This document shows positions 1-7,450 of a stretch of 64,000 nt of DNA, piece by piece. Under the pieces are notes generated by a model. The model saw nothing but the letters and a program-made list of their open reading frames with translations, had not been told where the DNA came from and did not search any database. How positions within the stretch are numbered: position 1 is the stretch's first letter; every line of letters starts with the position of its first letter. A program made the position numbers and the translations under genes. The DNA comes from Tolumonas lignilytica (lineage in GTDB: Bacteria; Pseudomonadota; Gammaproteobacteria; Enterobacterales; Aeromonadaceae), in assembly GCF_000527035.1 (NCBI RefSeq), contig NZ_AZUK01000001.1, positions 1,426,001 to 1,490,000 on the forward strand, in the 5' to 3' direction.

Positions 1-1
1 A

Positions 2-598
2 GTATTTCTGAAAACACACGACATGCTGCGGAAAAATCAGGATGGGCAATACATATTTCCACCTGAGCGGGTTCAAGGCGTCATCCATATTGTGCGCCAT
101 CCACTGGATGTATTGCCTTCCTACAGTAAACATTTTGGGATGACGCATGAAGAAGGCTTAACCGCGATGTTGACGCCTGATTTAACTACTAAAAATCAGC
201 ATAAGCTCGCCAAAGATAAACGCCGATTGCCGGAAAATCATGGTTCATGGAATGCACACACCTTAAGCTGGATGGATGAAAGCATTCCCTATCCGGTTTA
301 TCGGGTGCGTTATGAAGATCTGAGGAAAGACCCATTAACGGCATTTGATGCCCTGTTTAGCGCAATGGGGATGTCATTTGCCAAAGAGCAGTTACAGCTG
401 GCGATTGAACAAAGCAGCTTTAGCAATTTACAGAAACAAGAGCAAACGACCGGTTTCCGTGAACGGCTGGATAAAAGTACGGCGCCTTTTTTCAGAAAAG
501 GCATTGTGGGAAGCGGCAAAACCGAGATCGCACCGGAGTTACAGCATCAATTGATTGCCGGTTGCCTTCCCGTGATGGCGCAACTTGGCTATGAGTGA
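2..598 (+). CDS. Sulfotransferase family protein, 5' end missing
   Basis: Likely transfers a sulfuryl group from PAPS to an unidentified acceptor. The reading frame is open to the left edge and encodes FLKTHD just before the first ATG at position 23. That stretch resembles the end of the N-terminal PAPS-binding region of sulfotransferases, so the real start lies outside the window and the ATG at 23 is probably internal. The VRHPLDVLPSYSKHFG segment matches the second PAPS (3'-phosphate) contact region, with conserved Arg and Ser. The C-terminal FFRKGIVGSGKTEI region is the usual RKG motif of the family. It converges with srlR. The acceptor cannot be deduced from this sequence, and the family call rests on these motifs alone. 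Confidence 0.8.
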   Translation, partial: VFLKTHDMLRKNQDGQYIFPPERVQGVIHIVRHPLDVLPSYSKHFGMTHEEGLTAMLTPDLTTKNQHKLAKDKRRLPENHGSWNAHTLSWMDESIPYPVYRVRYEDLRKDPLTAFDALFSAMGMSFAKEQLQLAIEQSSFSNLQKQEQTTGFRERLDKSTAPFFRKGIVGSGKTEIAPELQHQLIAGCLPVMAQLGYE

Positions 599-647
599 GT
601 TTTATTACTGAAAAACAGTATTAAAAAGACAAATAATTATGACAATC

Positions 648-701
648 TGAAATAGCAACCTATTGATATGAATTTCTTTTTATATCTGGGATGCTATTTC
701 A
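648..701. repeat. Nested inverted repeat downstream of srlR
   Basis: TGAAATAGCA (648-657) is perfectly repeated inverted as TGCTATTTCA (692-701). Inside it, GATAT (665-669) pairs with ATATC (682-686). The repeat sits in the gap between the convergent sulfotransferase and srlR genes. It could be a 3' hairpin ending the srlR transcript, but there is no clean T-tract, so that role is inference. Confidence 0.4.
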
Positions 702-715
702 AATGTTGCCCACCA

Positions 716-1480
716 CTAAACCAGCAAAACCTGTATGCCTCGCTGCTCCAACGCCGCCTTATCAGATTCACTGATACCTTGGTCGGTAATGACAATATCG
801 ATTTTACTGATAGGAACCACAACGTTAGGGGTCTTACGGCCAAACTTGGTAGAGTCGGTCACGACAATGATTTGTTTTGCGGCCTGACACATGGCCTGAC
901 TGACCTGATACGCCTCATTGAACGTGGTGGTTCCCTGTTCGATGTCAAAGCCATCGGCACCAATAAACAATTTGTCAAAGGTGAAAGATCGGAACGCCTG
1001 TTCAGCCAACCCGCCGTGAAAGGACGAAGAACGTTTACGATAAGTACCACCCGGCATCAGCAAAGTCATGTTGCTATCGCGGGAAACCACCTCATTCATG
1101 ATCAGTAAACTGTTGGTCATCAAGGTCAATGCCACCCGTTCGACCAGCCATGGCACCATCTGTAACGTGGTGCTACCGTTATCCAAAATGATCGATTCAC
1201 CATCGTGAACCAAGCCTGCCGCTTTTGCACCAATCCGTTGTTTGATGTTCTGATTCAGCGTCGTTTTTTCATCCATAGTGCGATCTTCAGCCACTGGCTG
1301 AGTCACCGCCTCCGCACCGCCATAACGTCTGGTAACCAAATTGCTCTGTTCTAACTGACGTAAATCACTGCGTACGGTAGCGCCCGTGATGTTGAAGTGT
1401 GTCGCCAAATCATTAACAGCCGTTCTGCCATGTTCCCGTAAATAACGGACTAACATTTCCCGACGAATTTCAACGCTCAT
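716..1480 (-). CDS. srlR: Glucitol operon repressor SrlR (DeoR family)
   Basis: DeoR-family repressor of the sorbitol operon; 254 residues from the ATG at 1480. An N-terminal winged helix-turn-helix (about residues 5-60, with TVRSDLRQLE as recognition helix) is followed by a sugar-phosphate-sensing domain with DNGSTTLQMV, TNSLLIMN and MPGGTYRKRS. These match my recollection of E. coli SrlR, whose effector is thought to be sorbitol 6-phosphate. A GTG at 1507 would add nine residues, but E. coli SrlR has no counterpart and AGAGAG precedes the 1480 ATG. It is the last gene of the srl operon, as in E. coli, although the srlQ (gutQ) gene that follows there is absent here. A candidate operator lies just upstream at 1526-1540. 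Confidence 0.92.
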   Translation of the reverse strand: MSVEIRREMLVRYLREHGRTAVNDLATHFNITGATVRSDLRQLEQSNLVTRRYGGAEAVTQPVAEDRTMDEKTTLNQNIKQRIGAKAAGLVHDGESIILDNGSTTLQMVPWLVERVALTLMTNSLLIMNEVVSRDSNMTLLMPGGTYRKRSSSFHGGLAEQAFRSFTFDKLFIGADGFDIEQGTTTFNEAYQVSQAMCQAAKQIIVVTDSTKFGRKTPNVVVPISKIDIVITDQGISESDKAALEQRGIQVLLV

Positions 1481-1525
1481 ATCAGGCTCTCTGTATAAAT
1501 AAACCACATTAAAGATACACGGAGA

Positions 1526-1540
1526 TTTTCAAAATGAAAG
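1526..1540. promoter_or_regulatory. Candidate SrlR operator upstream of srlR
   Basis: TTTTCA-AAA-TGAAAG, a near-perfect inverted repeat between the srlM start-proximal region boundary and the srlR start. The same 6-3-6 pattern occurs three times upstream of srlA. This suggests SrlR autoregulation or a secondary srlR promoter; the assignment to SrlR is inference. Confidence 0.45.
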
Positions 1541-1559
1541 AATTAGCATTATTGAATTA

Positions 1560-1916
1560 TCATTTTGTTGATAAAGCGCAGGTTATTGCTTCCCGTGTCG
1601 CAGAATCCAGCCCGGTCAATATTGTCTCTGATAAAGGGAGCCGAGCATGGATGATCGCGGATAAAGCTTTGGGTCTGGCAAAAATGGTGATGCCTTTCAT
1701 GATACTGGCATCAACAATCACCTCATTTTCATCATGTGCTAACACAACCAAAGTTCGTGGTTTCCAGCGAGATGAGGTTTTTCCAATTTTCACAATGCCT
1801 TTCAAACTCATCGTCTGCAACATGCGGTTAAATGCACGCATCTGTAGAAAACCGGTCACAATTTGCAAACTCCAGGCAATCACGGCACAAATAATCAGCG
1901 TATAAGTCGTATCCAT
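1560..1916 (-). CDS. srlM: Glucitol operon activator SrlM (GutM)
   Basis: Small activator of the sorbitol operon, 118 residues, about the length of E. coli GutM (119). The N-terminus holds one hydrophobic segment (TLIICAVIAWSLQIVTGFLQ). It is followed by the GutM-type pattern RAFNRML, GKTSSRWKPRTLVVLA and MKGITIFARP, which I recognise from E. coli. In E. coli, GutM promotes srl transcription against SrlR. The gene lies between srlD and srlR. A hairpin-T6 terminator precedes it, so srlM and srlR may be expressed partly by read-through. Confidence 0.9.
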   Translation of the reverse strand: MDTTYTLIICAVIAWSLQIVTGFLQMRAFNRMLQTMSLKGIVKIGKTSSRWKPRTLVVLAHDENEVIVDASIMKGITIFARPKALSAIIHARLPLSETILTGLDSATREAITCALSTK

Positions 1917-1934
1917 TTTTCACCTCGTTGATGG

Positions 1935-1961
1935 AAAAAAGGCAGTGTAAAAAACACTGCC
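1935..1961 (-). terminator. Intrinsic terminator between srlD and srlM
   Basis: On the minus strand, GGCAGTGT and ACACTGCC form an 8-bp perfect stem around a 5-nt loop, followed directly by six T residues (1935-1940). It sits inside the srl operon after srlD. It probably lowers srlM-srlR expression relative to the catabolic genes. Confidence 0.75.
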
Positions 1962-2024
1962 AACATAACAGGCATCCTCAGGAGCTGAACCGGGATCCTA
2001 TTAACCCTGAACGAAACAATTTAA

Positions 2025-2801
2025 TTAGAACATCACCTGTCCACCGGTGATATTGATAGATTGACCGGTACAGTAGCTGGCCTCTTCACTGGCATAAAAT
2101 TTCAGCACGTTCAGAACATCCTGATAATCACAACCCCGTTTCAGCGGCACTTTATCGATATAGACCTGTTCTACCTGATCTTCCGGAATACCGAGTTTCT
2201 TCGCGTATTGCGGTAACAGAGACTGGAACATCGGGCTCTTCAGCAAATTGCCCAGCATCAGCGAATGCACGGTAATGTTGTAATCAGCCAGATCCAGTGC
2301 CAGAGATTGCGTCAGGCCAACCCCGCCAAATTTTGCGGCAGAGTAACCGGAATTATGTTTTGAACCGACTTTACCGGATTTGGAATTGATCTGGATAATC
2401 CGGCCAAAATTCTGTCGCATCATGATTTTTGAAACGGCCCGGGCACACAGGAAATAACCGGTCAGATTAACTTCGATAGAACGTTTCCAGGCATCCAGAG
2501 GGAAAGCGTCGATTCTGGCAGCCTGTGCAACACCGGCGTTATACACCATAAGATCGATACGACCGAAACGATCATCAATCGCGCCAACCATACGCTCAAC
2601 ATCTTGTTCATCGGTGGAATTTGCCTGCACAGCCATGACATTGTCTGTCCCGAACTGCTCGGCAATCGCTGCCGCCGTTTCTTGGGCATTCTGTCCGTCT
2701 AAATCGGCAACCGCCACTTTATATCCGGCTGCTGCCAATCCATGACACAGAAATGCCCCTAAGTTGCGACCGCCACCAACTACCAATGCCACTTTTGACA
2801 T
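2025..2801 (-). CDS. srlD: Sorbitol-6-phosphate 2-dehydrogenase
   Basis: Oxidises sorbitol 6-phosphate to fructose 6-phosphate with NAD+, feeding glycolysis. It is a short-chain dehydrogenase of 258 residues. The Rossmann glycine motif GGGRNLGAFL is at about residues 9-18, YNAG is in the middle, and the catalytic Tyr and Lys are in NSGYSAAKFGG. Long stretches such as GCDYQDVLNVLKFYAS and the C-terminal GQSINITGGQVMF match E. coli SrlD. The ATG at 2801 is chosen because AAGGAG lies 7 nt upstream and the protein then begins MSKVALVVGGG, like E. coli; the frame extends 18 codons further upstream. It lies downstream of srlB, and a hairpin terminator follows it. Confidence 0.96.
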   Translation of the reverse strand: MSKVALVVGGGRNLGAFLCHGLAAAGYKVAVADLDGQNAQETAAAIAEQFGTDNVMAVQANSTDEQDVERMVGAIDDRFGRIDLMVYNAGVAQAARIDAFPLDAWKRSIEVNLTGYFLCARAVSKIMMRQNFGRIIQINSKSGKVGSKHNSGYSAAKFGGVGLTQSLALDLADYNITVHSLMLGNLLKSPMFQSLLPQYAKKLGIPEDQVEQVYIDKVPLKRGCDYQDVLNVLKFYASEEASYCTGQSINITGGQVMF

Positions 2802-2830
2802 GTTAATCTCCTTAATTGCAAGTCTCGCTC

Positions 2831-2870
2831 CCCCCTGCAACGAGCGCCAACTCATATGTTGCAGAGGGGG
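2831..2870 (-). repeat. Intercistronic hairpin between srlB and srlD
   Basis: CCCCCTGCAAC (2831-2841) and GTTGCAG plus GGGGG (2858-2870) form a GC-rich stem with a small bulge in the srlB-srlD gap, ending about 30 nt before the srlD start. There is no T-tract, so it looks like an mRNA-stabilising or processing hairpin rather than a terminator. Confidence 0.45.
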
Positions 2871-2879
2871 CAGTGAGTT

Positions 2880-3248
2880 TTAGTTATTCAGTTCAAATCT
2901 AATTTCTGTACCCAGCACCAATTCATCAGGGCATTTCCCTTCAACATGTACGGTGCCTGGATATTCAGCCTGTGCACCACCATCAAAACGAATGGTGATG
3001 TGACCGAGTTCTGCAAGGTTCGGATTAACCACATCCCCCACCGCCGTGATCAGATAACGTGACGCGCCGAGCACAAACTGCCCCCCCGCCTTGATCTCGC
3101 CATTCAACTCGGCAGCCGGATGAATGAAGCAATAATCTGCAACATCAGCGGGTGCGTTATCGTTAAATAGGATCATCATATTGTCACTCAGGGCATCTGC
3201 CGCATACTCACCGATATGAGTCACTTGGGTACGGTATAACATAGTCAT
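2880..3248 (-). CDS. srlB: Sorbitol PTS EIIA component
   Basis: Cytoplasmic EIIA of the glucitol phosphotransferase system; it takes phosphate from HPr and passes it to the EIIB domain of SrlE. It has 122 residues, the usual size for the family. His43 in the motif YCFIHPAAE is the expected phosphorylation site, and GHITIRFDGG near the C-terminus is typical. An in-frame ATG two codons downstream (3242) could also serve. It lies 27 bp after srlE and is followed by an intercistronic hairpin before srlD. Confidence 0.94.
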   Translation of the reverse strand: MTMLYRTQVTHIGEYAADALSDNMMILFNDNAPADVADYCFIHPAAELNGEIKAGGQFVLGASRYLITAVGDVVNPNLAELGHITIRFDGGAQAEYPGTVHVEGKCPDELVLGTEIRFELNN

Positions 3249-3275
3249 CTCAATCCTCGACTTCTATTACTGCTA

Positions 3276-4259
3276 TTACTGATAGATAAAGAAAGATGCA
3301 AACCAAGCCAGCAATACTGTAGGGGCGCCGGTTAAAAACCGGGAGTACAGCACAGACGGTACGCCAATCTGGACAGTTTTTGGTTTCGCTTCAGCCAGAC
3401 TTAACCCCACAGGGATAAAGTCACAGGCCGCTTGTGCATTGATCGCAAACAGGGCTGGCAATGCCAGATGGGGTGGAATGTTGCCCATGCCAATCTGAGT
3501 GCCTACCAAAACCCCGATAACTTGCGCAATCACCGCGCCAGGGCCAAGGAAAGGTGATAAGAATGGGAATGAGCAAATCAACGCCAGCGTAATCAAACCA
3601 ACTGGGCTTTTTGCCAGTGGAATCAACGCATGTGCAATGACATCACCGAATCCAGACGCAATAATCACCCCAATCAACATCGAAACGAAAGCCATAAATG
3701 GCAATATCGATTTCAAGACCGTATCGATCGTTTCACGCCCAGCCTGAAAGAAGGTGGCCATGACGGAGCCCATGCCGATCCCGATCTTCGCCAGCAGGCC
3801 ATCGCTTTGTTCACTCAGCTTTTTGCTGCTGTCATACTGACGTGGCTCTTCTTTATATGTGTGCTGCATGGTTGGCGCCGGTGTGGCGGTACCTTGTACA
3901 CTGGCCGTAATGTTATCAGGGCGAACGCCGGAGACATAAATGTCTTCGACAATAAAGTCCGCCATCGGGCCGCTTTTGCCGGTGGAATGGATGTTTACGG
4001 TTGGTATCCGTTTTTTCGGATACAGACCGCAGCGTAATGTGCCACCGCAATCAATCACCGCAACGGCGATTTCATTATCAGGAACGGAGGTTTTAAAGCC
4101 ATCAACCGCTTCCATGCCTGACAATTCCACCATACGGTCCACGATGTCAGGACGTGTACCCGCGGTGATATAAAGGACCTTTTTGTTCTTATCCACTGGG
4201 ATTGTCAAAGGGCCGCCCCAGCCACCATTTCCTTTGGTGATATACAATGCATTTGCCAT
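3276..4259 (-). CDS. srlE: Sorbitol PTS EIIBC component
   Basis: Membrane component of the sorbitol-specific PTS; it phosphorylates sorbitol during uptake together with SrlA. It has 327 residues. The N-terminal EIIB domain (about 1-110) contains [16 protein letters not shown], and Cys71 is the likely phosphorylated cysteine. The C-terminal half (about 160-327) is the EIIC2 membrane part, with segments such as [20 protein letters not shown] and [20 protein letters not shown]. The start at 4259 has CAGGAG upstream. It lies between srlA and srlB in the standard order. The match to E. coli SrlE is very high by eye. Confidence 0.95.
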   Translation of the reverse strand: MANALYITKGNGGWGGPLTIPVDKNKKVLYITAGTRPDIVDRMVELSGMEAVDGFKTSVPDNEIAVAVIDCGGTLRCGLYPKKRIPTVNIHSTGKSGPMADFIVEDIYVSGVRPDNITASVQGTATPAPTMQHTYKEEPRQYDSSKKLSEQSDGLLAKIGIGMGSVMATFFQAGRETIDTVLKSILPFMAFVSMLIGVIIASGFGDVIAHALIPLAKSPVGLITLALICSFPFLSPFLGPGAVIAQVIGVLVGTQIGMGNIPPHLALPALFAINAQAACDFIPVGLSLAEAKPKTVQIGVPSVLYSRFLTGAPTVLLAWFASFFIYQ

Positions 4260-4280
4260 GATGTCTGCTCCTGAGCCTGA

Positions 4281-4835
4281 TTAGTTAGTGTGCATATGTA
4301 CTTCGGTACTGAGACGGATGTTCTGCTGTCTTTCGACAAAAGCGGTCGTAAAATCAGTGATCCAGCCACGGAAGAAATTAGAGACCATACCAACAAACAA
4401 ATAGCTGATCGCCAGCGGAGCCAACGGCAGATGCAGCGTAGTCAGACCATTGGCAATACCTAAATACACGAACAACTCGCCTGGATTAATATGTGGAAAC
4501 AGACCGTTCATTGAATGGCAACTGTAAGACGCCGCCGCATAGTAAGACGGTTTATACCGTTCCGGTAAGAAACGTCCCAGACTCAAGGTCATGGGATTCA
4601 TAAACACAAACGTGCCGACAACCGGTAAGATCAGATAGCGAGAGATAGGGTTGCCCGCACATTTTTGTGCCATGCGTTCAACCCGCTCTTGGCCGATAAA
4701 CCGGATCAAGGCGTTCATCGCTACCATCAGCGAGATCAACAACGGCAGAATGCCTGTCACCATACTGACAAACACCGCACCGCCTTTCTGGAATAGCCCG
4801 ATAAACCATTCCGCTGCATGAATTACTAAATCCAT
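4281..4835 (-). CDS. srlA: Sorbitol PTS EIIC component
   Basis: Integral membrane EIIC subunit of the glucitol PTS, 184 residues (E. coli 187). Several hydrophobic helices are visible, including [20 protein letters not shown] and the [17 protein letters not shown] segment typical of SrlA. It is the first gene of the srl operon, with GAGGAA upstream of the ATG at 4835. SrlA and SrlE together form the sugar channel; the operon's regulatory region lies upstream. Confidence 0.94.
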   Translation of the reverse strand: MDLVIHAAEWFIGLFQKGGAVFVSMVTGILPLLISLMVAMNALIRFIGQERVERMAQKCAGNPISRYLILPVVGTFVFMNPMTLSLGRFLPERYKPSYYAAASYSCHSMNGLFPHINPGELFVYLGIANGLTTLHLPLAPLAISYLFVGMVSNFFRGWITDFTTAFVERQQNIRLSTEVHMHTN

Positions 4836-4959
4836 GACGTATTCCTCAATTTGATTCCATCAGTGAAGGGACACATCAAACAGCTCAAAGATCATGATGT
4901 GCAGTTCAGTACAGACTACGATGATGAACGGGGTGTTTCATGTAACCTGCACATTAATA

Positions 4960-4974
4960 TTTTCACAATGAACG
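4960..4974. promoter_or_regulatory. Candidate SrlR operator 1
   Basis: TTTTCA-CAA-TGAACG, located 125-139 bp upstream of the srlA start. It shares the 6-3-6 palindrome layout with the copies at 4993, 5234 and 1526. Assignment to SrlR is inferred from repetition around the srl genes. Confidence 0.5.
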
Positions 4975-4992
4975 AACATTTGCACATTTTGA

Positions 4993-5007
4993 TTTTCACA
5001 TTGTGAT
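4993..5007. promoter_or_regulatory. Candidate SrlR operator 2
   Basis: TTTTCA-CAT-TGTGAT, 33 bp from operator 1 (centre to centre), about three helical turns. This spacing would suit cooperative binding of a DeoR-type repressor. Inference from repetition. Confidence 0.5.
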
Positions 5008-5075
5008 GCAAGTAGCGTTTTTAATTTGAAAACCACCTGAAATAAACTCATTCAACTCCACAAAGGAGGTTAGCA

Positions 5076-5174
5076 ATGATTTACATGCCTAAAACAGATT
5101 CAAAAGACACAAACAAAACCACAAAGGAATCCTCTGACCTCAATATACAATCGAAAAATGGCCCGTTTTCATGA
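5076..5174 (+). CDS. Possible 32-residue small protein
   Basis: A short frame of 32 codons between srlA and recG, preceded by an unusually good Shine-Dalgarno (AAAGGAGG, 6 nt before the ATG). The predicted peptide is hydrophilic and rich in Lys, Ser and Thr (starts MIYMPKTDSK, ends NGPFS), with no membrane segment and no family I recognise. The strong SD is the only positive evidence; it could equally be a leader peptide or a chance frame. Confidence 0.35.
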   Translation: MIYMPKTDSKDTNKTTKESSDLNIQSKNGPFS

Positions 5175-5231
5175 CAAAATAAAAATGAATCATCGATTCA
5201 GTACCTAAAATAGGCCTATAAATAAACATTG

Positions 5232-5250
5232 AATTTTCAAAATGAAAATT
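5232..5250. promoter_or_regulatory. Candidate SrlR operator 3 (perfect palindrome)
   Basis: AATTTTCAAAATGAAAATT, an 8-bp perfect inverted repeat with a 3-nt spacer and the best copy of the motif. It is about 400 bp from srlA and about 83 bp from recG. If it belongs to SrlR it could act by looping with operators 1 and 2. Confidence 0.45.
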
Positions 5251-5332
5251 TCTTTTTTATTTCCTGTCTCGATTTGCCCCTGCCATATCCTCTTGATAAT
5301 ATCTGGATAAATTCACAGTATCAGAGGCTTCC

Positions 5333-7402
5333 ATGGAACTCTCCGCGATCCCGATTTCGATGCTCAAGGGTGTCGGCAGCAAAGTGGCAGAAAAGCTAAC
5401 GCATCTGCGGCTGCATACTGTGCAGGATCTGCTGTTCCATCTACCGCTGCGTTATGAAGATCGCACGCGCCTCTATTCGATTGCCGAATTAAGGGCCGAC
5501 CATGCCTGTACCACCGAAGGGGTGATCCAGAGTTGTGACATTCAGCAGGGCAAGCGCCGTATGCTGTTGTGCCGCATCAGTGATGGTAGCGGCTCGCTGA
5601 CCTTGCGCTTCTTTCATTTCACCGCCGGACAGAAAAATGCACTGACGCCCGGTCGCCGCATTCGCTGTTTTGGCGAAATTAAGCGGGGTCTGCACGGCTT
5701 TGAAATCGTTCATCCGGAATACAAGCTGCAGGAAGAGGATGCGCCGCTGGAAATGGCCGCCACACTGACCCCGGTGTATCCGACAACCGAAGGCTTACGG
5801 CAGGCTTCGTTACGCAATCTGACCGAACAGGCCTTGCACTTGCTGCAAGAACATGGCGTAAAAGAGTTATTACCAGAAGGCCTCTATCCACGTCAGCTCA
5901 GTCTGAGTGCAGCGTTATTGTTACTGCATCGTCCGCCACCTGATGTCTCGCTGGCACAACTGGAAAATGGTCAGCATCCGGCACAACAACGGCTGGCGCT
6001 GGAAGAATTGATCGCACATCACCTCACCGTGCTGCAACTGCGCTACAGCGCGCAGCAACATCAGGCGTGTCCGCTGGCCACCAACTGGTCGTTATGCGAA
6101 CAGTTATTGGCCCGTTTGCCGTTTAAACCGACCGGCGCACAACAACGGGTCGTCAATGAAATCAGCCAAGATCTCACGCGCCCGCATCCGATGATGCGGC
6201 TGGTGCAGGGCGATGTCGGCTCCGGTAAAACCCTGGTGGCCGCGCTGGCCGCATTGCAGGTCATCGCGCACGGAGGGCAAGTGGTGCTGATGGCCCCCAC
6301 TGAGCTGTTGGCGGAACAGCATGCCAACAACTTCAGCAACTGGCTCACGCCATTGGGGATTGAAACCGGCTGGTTGGCTGGCAAGGTGAAAGGTAAAGCG
6401 CGTGAACAGCAATTAGCGGCCATTCGCTCCGGACAGGTCAAAATGGTGGTGGGCACCCACGCCGTCTTTCAGGAACAGGTGGAATTTCAACACCTATTGC
6501 TGGTCATTGTGGATGAACAACACCGTTTTGGTGTGCATCAGCGGTTGGCATTACGTGAGAAAGGAGCACAGGATGGCGTGTATCCGCATCAGCTGATCAT
6601 GACCGCCACACCGATCCCACGCACGCTGGCGATGACCATTTACGCCGATTTGGATACATCGATCATTGATGAGTTGCCGCCGGGACGAACCCCGATCACG
6701 ACCGTCGCCTTGCCGGATAGCCGCCGTGAAACCGTGATTGAACGGGTGCGTCAGGCCTGTCTGGAAGGACGTCAGGCTTATTGGGTCTGCACACTGATTG
6801 AAGAGTCGGAAGTGCTGGAGTGTCAGGCCGCGGAAAATACCGCTGAAGAATTACAACAACTGTTGCCGGAACTGCATATCGGGCTGGTCCATGGCAGGAT
6901 GAAACCCGTCGAAAAACAGCGGGTGATGCAGGAATTCAAAGAAGGCATTCTGCATCTGCTGGTCGCCACCACCGTCATTGAAGTGGGAGTTGATGTGCCA
7001 AATGCCAGCCTGATGATCATTGAAAATCCGGAACGGCTCGGGCTGGCCCAATTACACCAATTACGCGGCCGTGTCGGGCGCGGAGCCATTGCCTCGCACT
7101 GTGTTTTACTCTATCACGCTCCGTTGTCGAAAACGGCACAGCAGCGGCTCGGTGTTTTACGCGACAGCAATGATGGTTTCGTCATTGCCCAGAAAGATCT
7201 GGAGCTGCGCGGCCCCGGAGAAATGCTGGGGGCCAAACAGACAGGTCTCGCCGATCTGAAAATTGCCGATCTGGTGCGCGATCAGGCGCTCATTCCGCAG
7301 GTACAGCAGCTGGCGCAACGGATCTTCCAGCAATATCCGGCTTGTGTCACACCCCTGATCCGCCGCTGGTTTGGGGAACGCGATGAATATTCTCAAGCCT
7401 GA
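5333..7402 (+). CDS. recG: ATP-dependent DNA helicase RecG
   Basis: Superfamily 2 helicase that reverses stalled replication forks and processes branched recombination intermediates. It has 689 residues (E. coli 693). The N-terminal wedge/OB region (about 1-260) precedes the motor. Walker A GDVGSGKT is at 293-300, DEQH at 394-397 and TATPIPRT shortly after. Helicase C motifs include ATTVIEVGVDVPNA and QLRGRVGRG. The C-terminal ELRGPGEMLGAKQTG is characteristic of RecG. AGAGG precedes the ATG. In E. coli recG follows spoT and trmH; here it stands alone downstream of the srl region and leads a short plus-strand run with the AsmA-like gene. Confidence 0.97.
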   Translation: MELSAIPISMLKGVGSKVAEKLTHLRLHTVQDLLFHLPLRYEDRTRLYSIAELRADHACTTEGVIQSCDIQQGKRRMLLCRISDGSGSLTLRFFHFTAGQKNALTPGRRIRCFGEIKRGLHGFEIVHPEYKLQEEDAPLEMAATLTPVYPTTEGLRQASLRNLTEQALHLLQEHGVKELLPEGLYPRQLSLSAALLLLHRPPPDVSLAQLENGQHPAQQRLALEELIAHHLTVLQLRYSAQQHQACPLATNWSLCEQLLARLPFKPTGAQQRVVNEISQDLTRPHPMMRLVQGDVGSGKTLVAALAALQVIAHGGQVVLMAPTELLAEQHANNFSNWLTPLGIETGWLAGKVKGKAREQQLAAIRSGQVKMVVGTHAVFQEQVEFQHLLLVIVDEQHRFGVHQRLALREKGAQDGVYPHQLIMTATPIPRTLAMTIYADLDTSIIDELPPGRTPITTVALPDSRRETVIERVRQACLEGRQAYWVCTLIEESEVLECQAAENTAEELQQLLPELHIGLVHGRMKPVEKQRVMQEFKEGILHLLVATTVIEVGVDVPNASLMIIENPERLGLAQLHQLRGRVGRGAIASHCVLLYHAPLSKTAQQRLGVLRDSNDGFVIAQKDLELRGPGEMLGAKQTGLADLKIADLVRDQALIPQVQQLAQRIFQQYPACVTPLIRRWFGERDEYSQA

Positions 7403-7450
7403 CATCATCCGTTACACTGAACACAAATCCGCCTTAATGATGTGATCTGA

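Larger units (their letters stand above)
4836..5075. promoter_or_regulatory. srl operon control region
   Basis: This gap upstream of srlA is AT-rich and carries two clear copies of the TTTTCA-N3-TGAA-type palindrome (4960-4974 and 4993-5007). A half-site (TTTGAAAA) lies near 5025. A TCACA...TGTGA element overlaps the second copy, but its spacing does not fit a CRP site. No single sigma-70 promoter could be assigned with confidence. Confidence 0.5.

Noticed and set aside
668-1108. Open frame antisense to srlR
   Set aside because: It overlaps srlR on the opposite strand and shows no recognisable domain or ribosome site.
1534-1905. Open frame of 123 codons opposite srlM
   Set aside because: It is antisense to the well-supported srlM; the ATG falls inside the candidate operator region and no family is recognised.
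4990-5010. CRP site upstream of srlA (TCACA and TGTGA elements)
   Set aside because: The half-sites are in the wrong order and spacing (TCACA-T-TGTGA rather than TGTGA-N6-TCACA); they fit the SrlR-type palindrome better.
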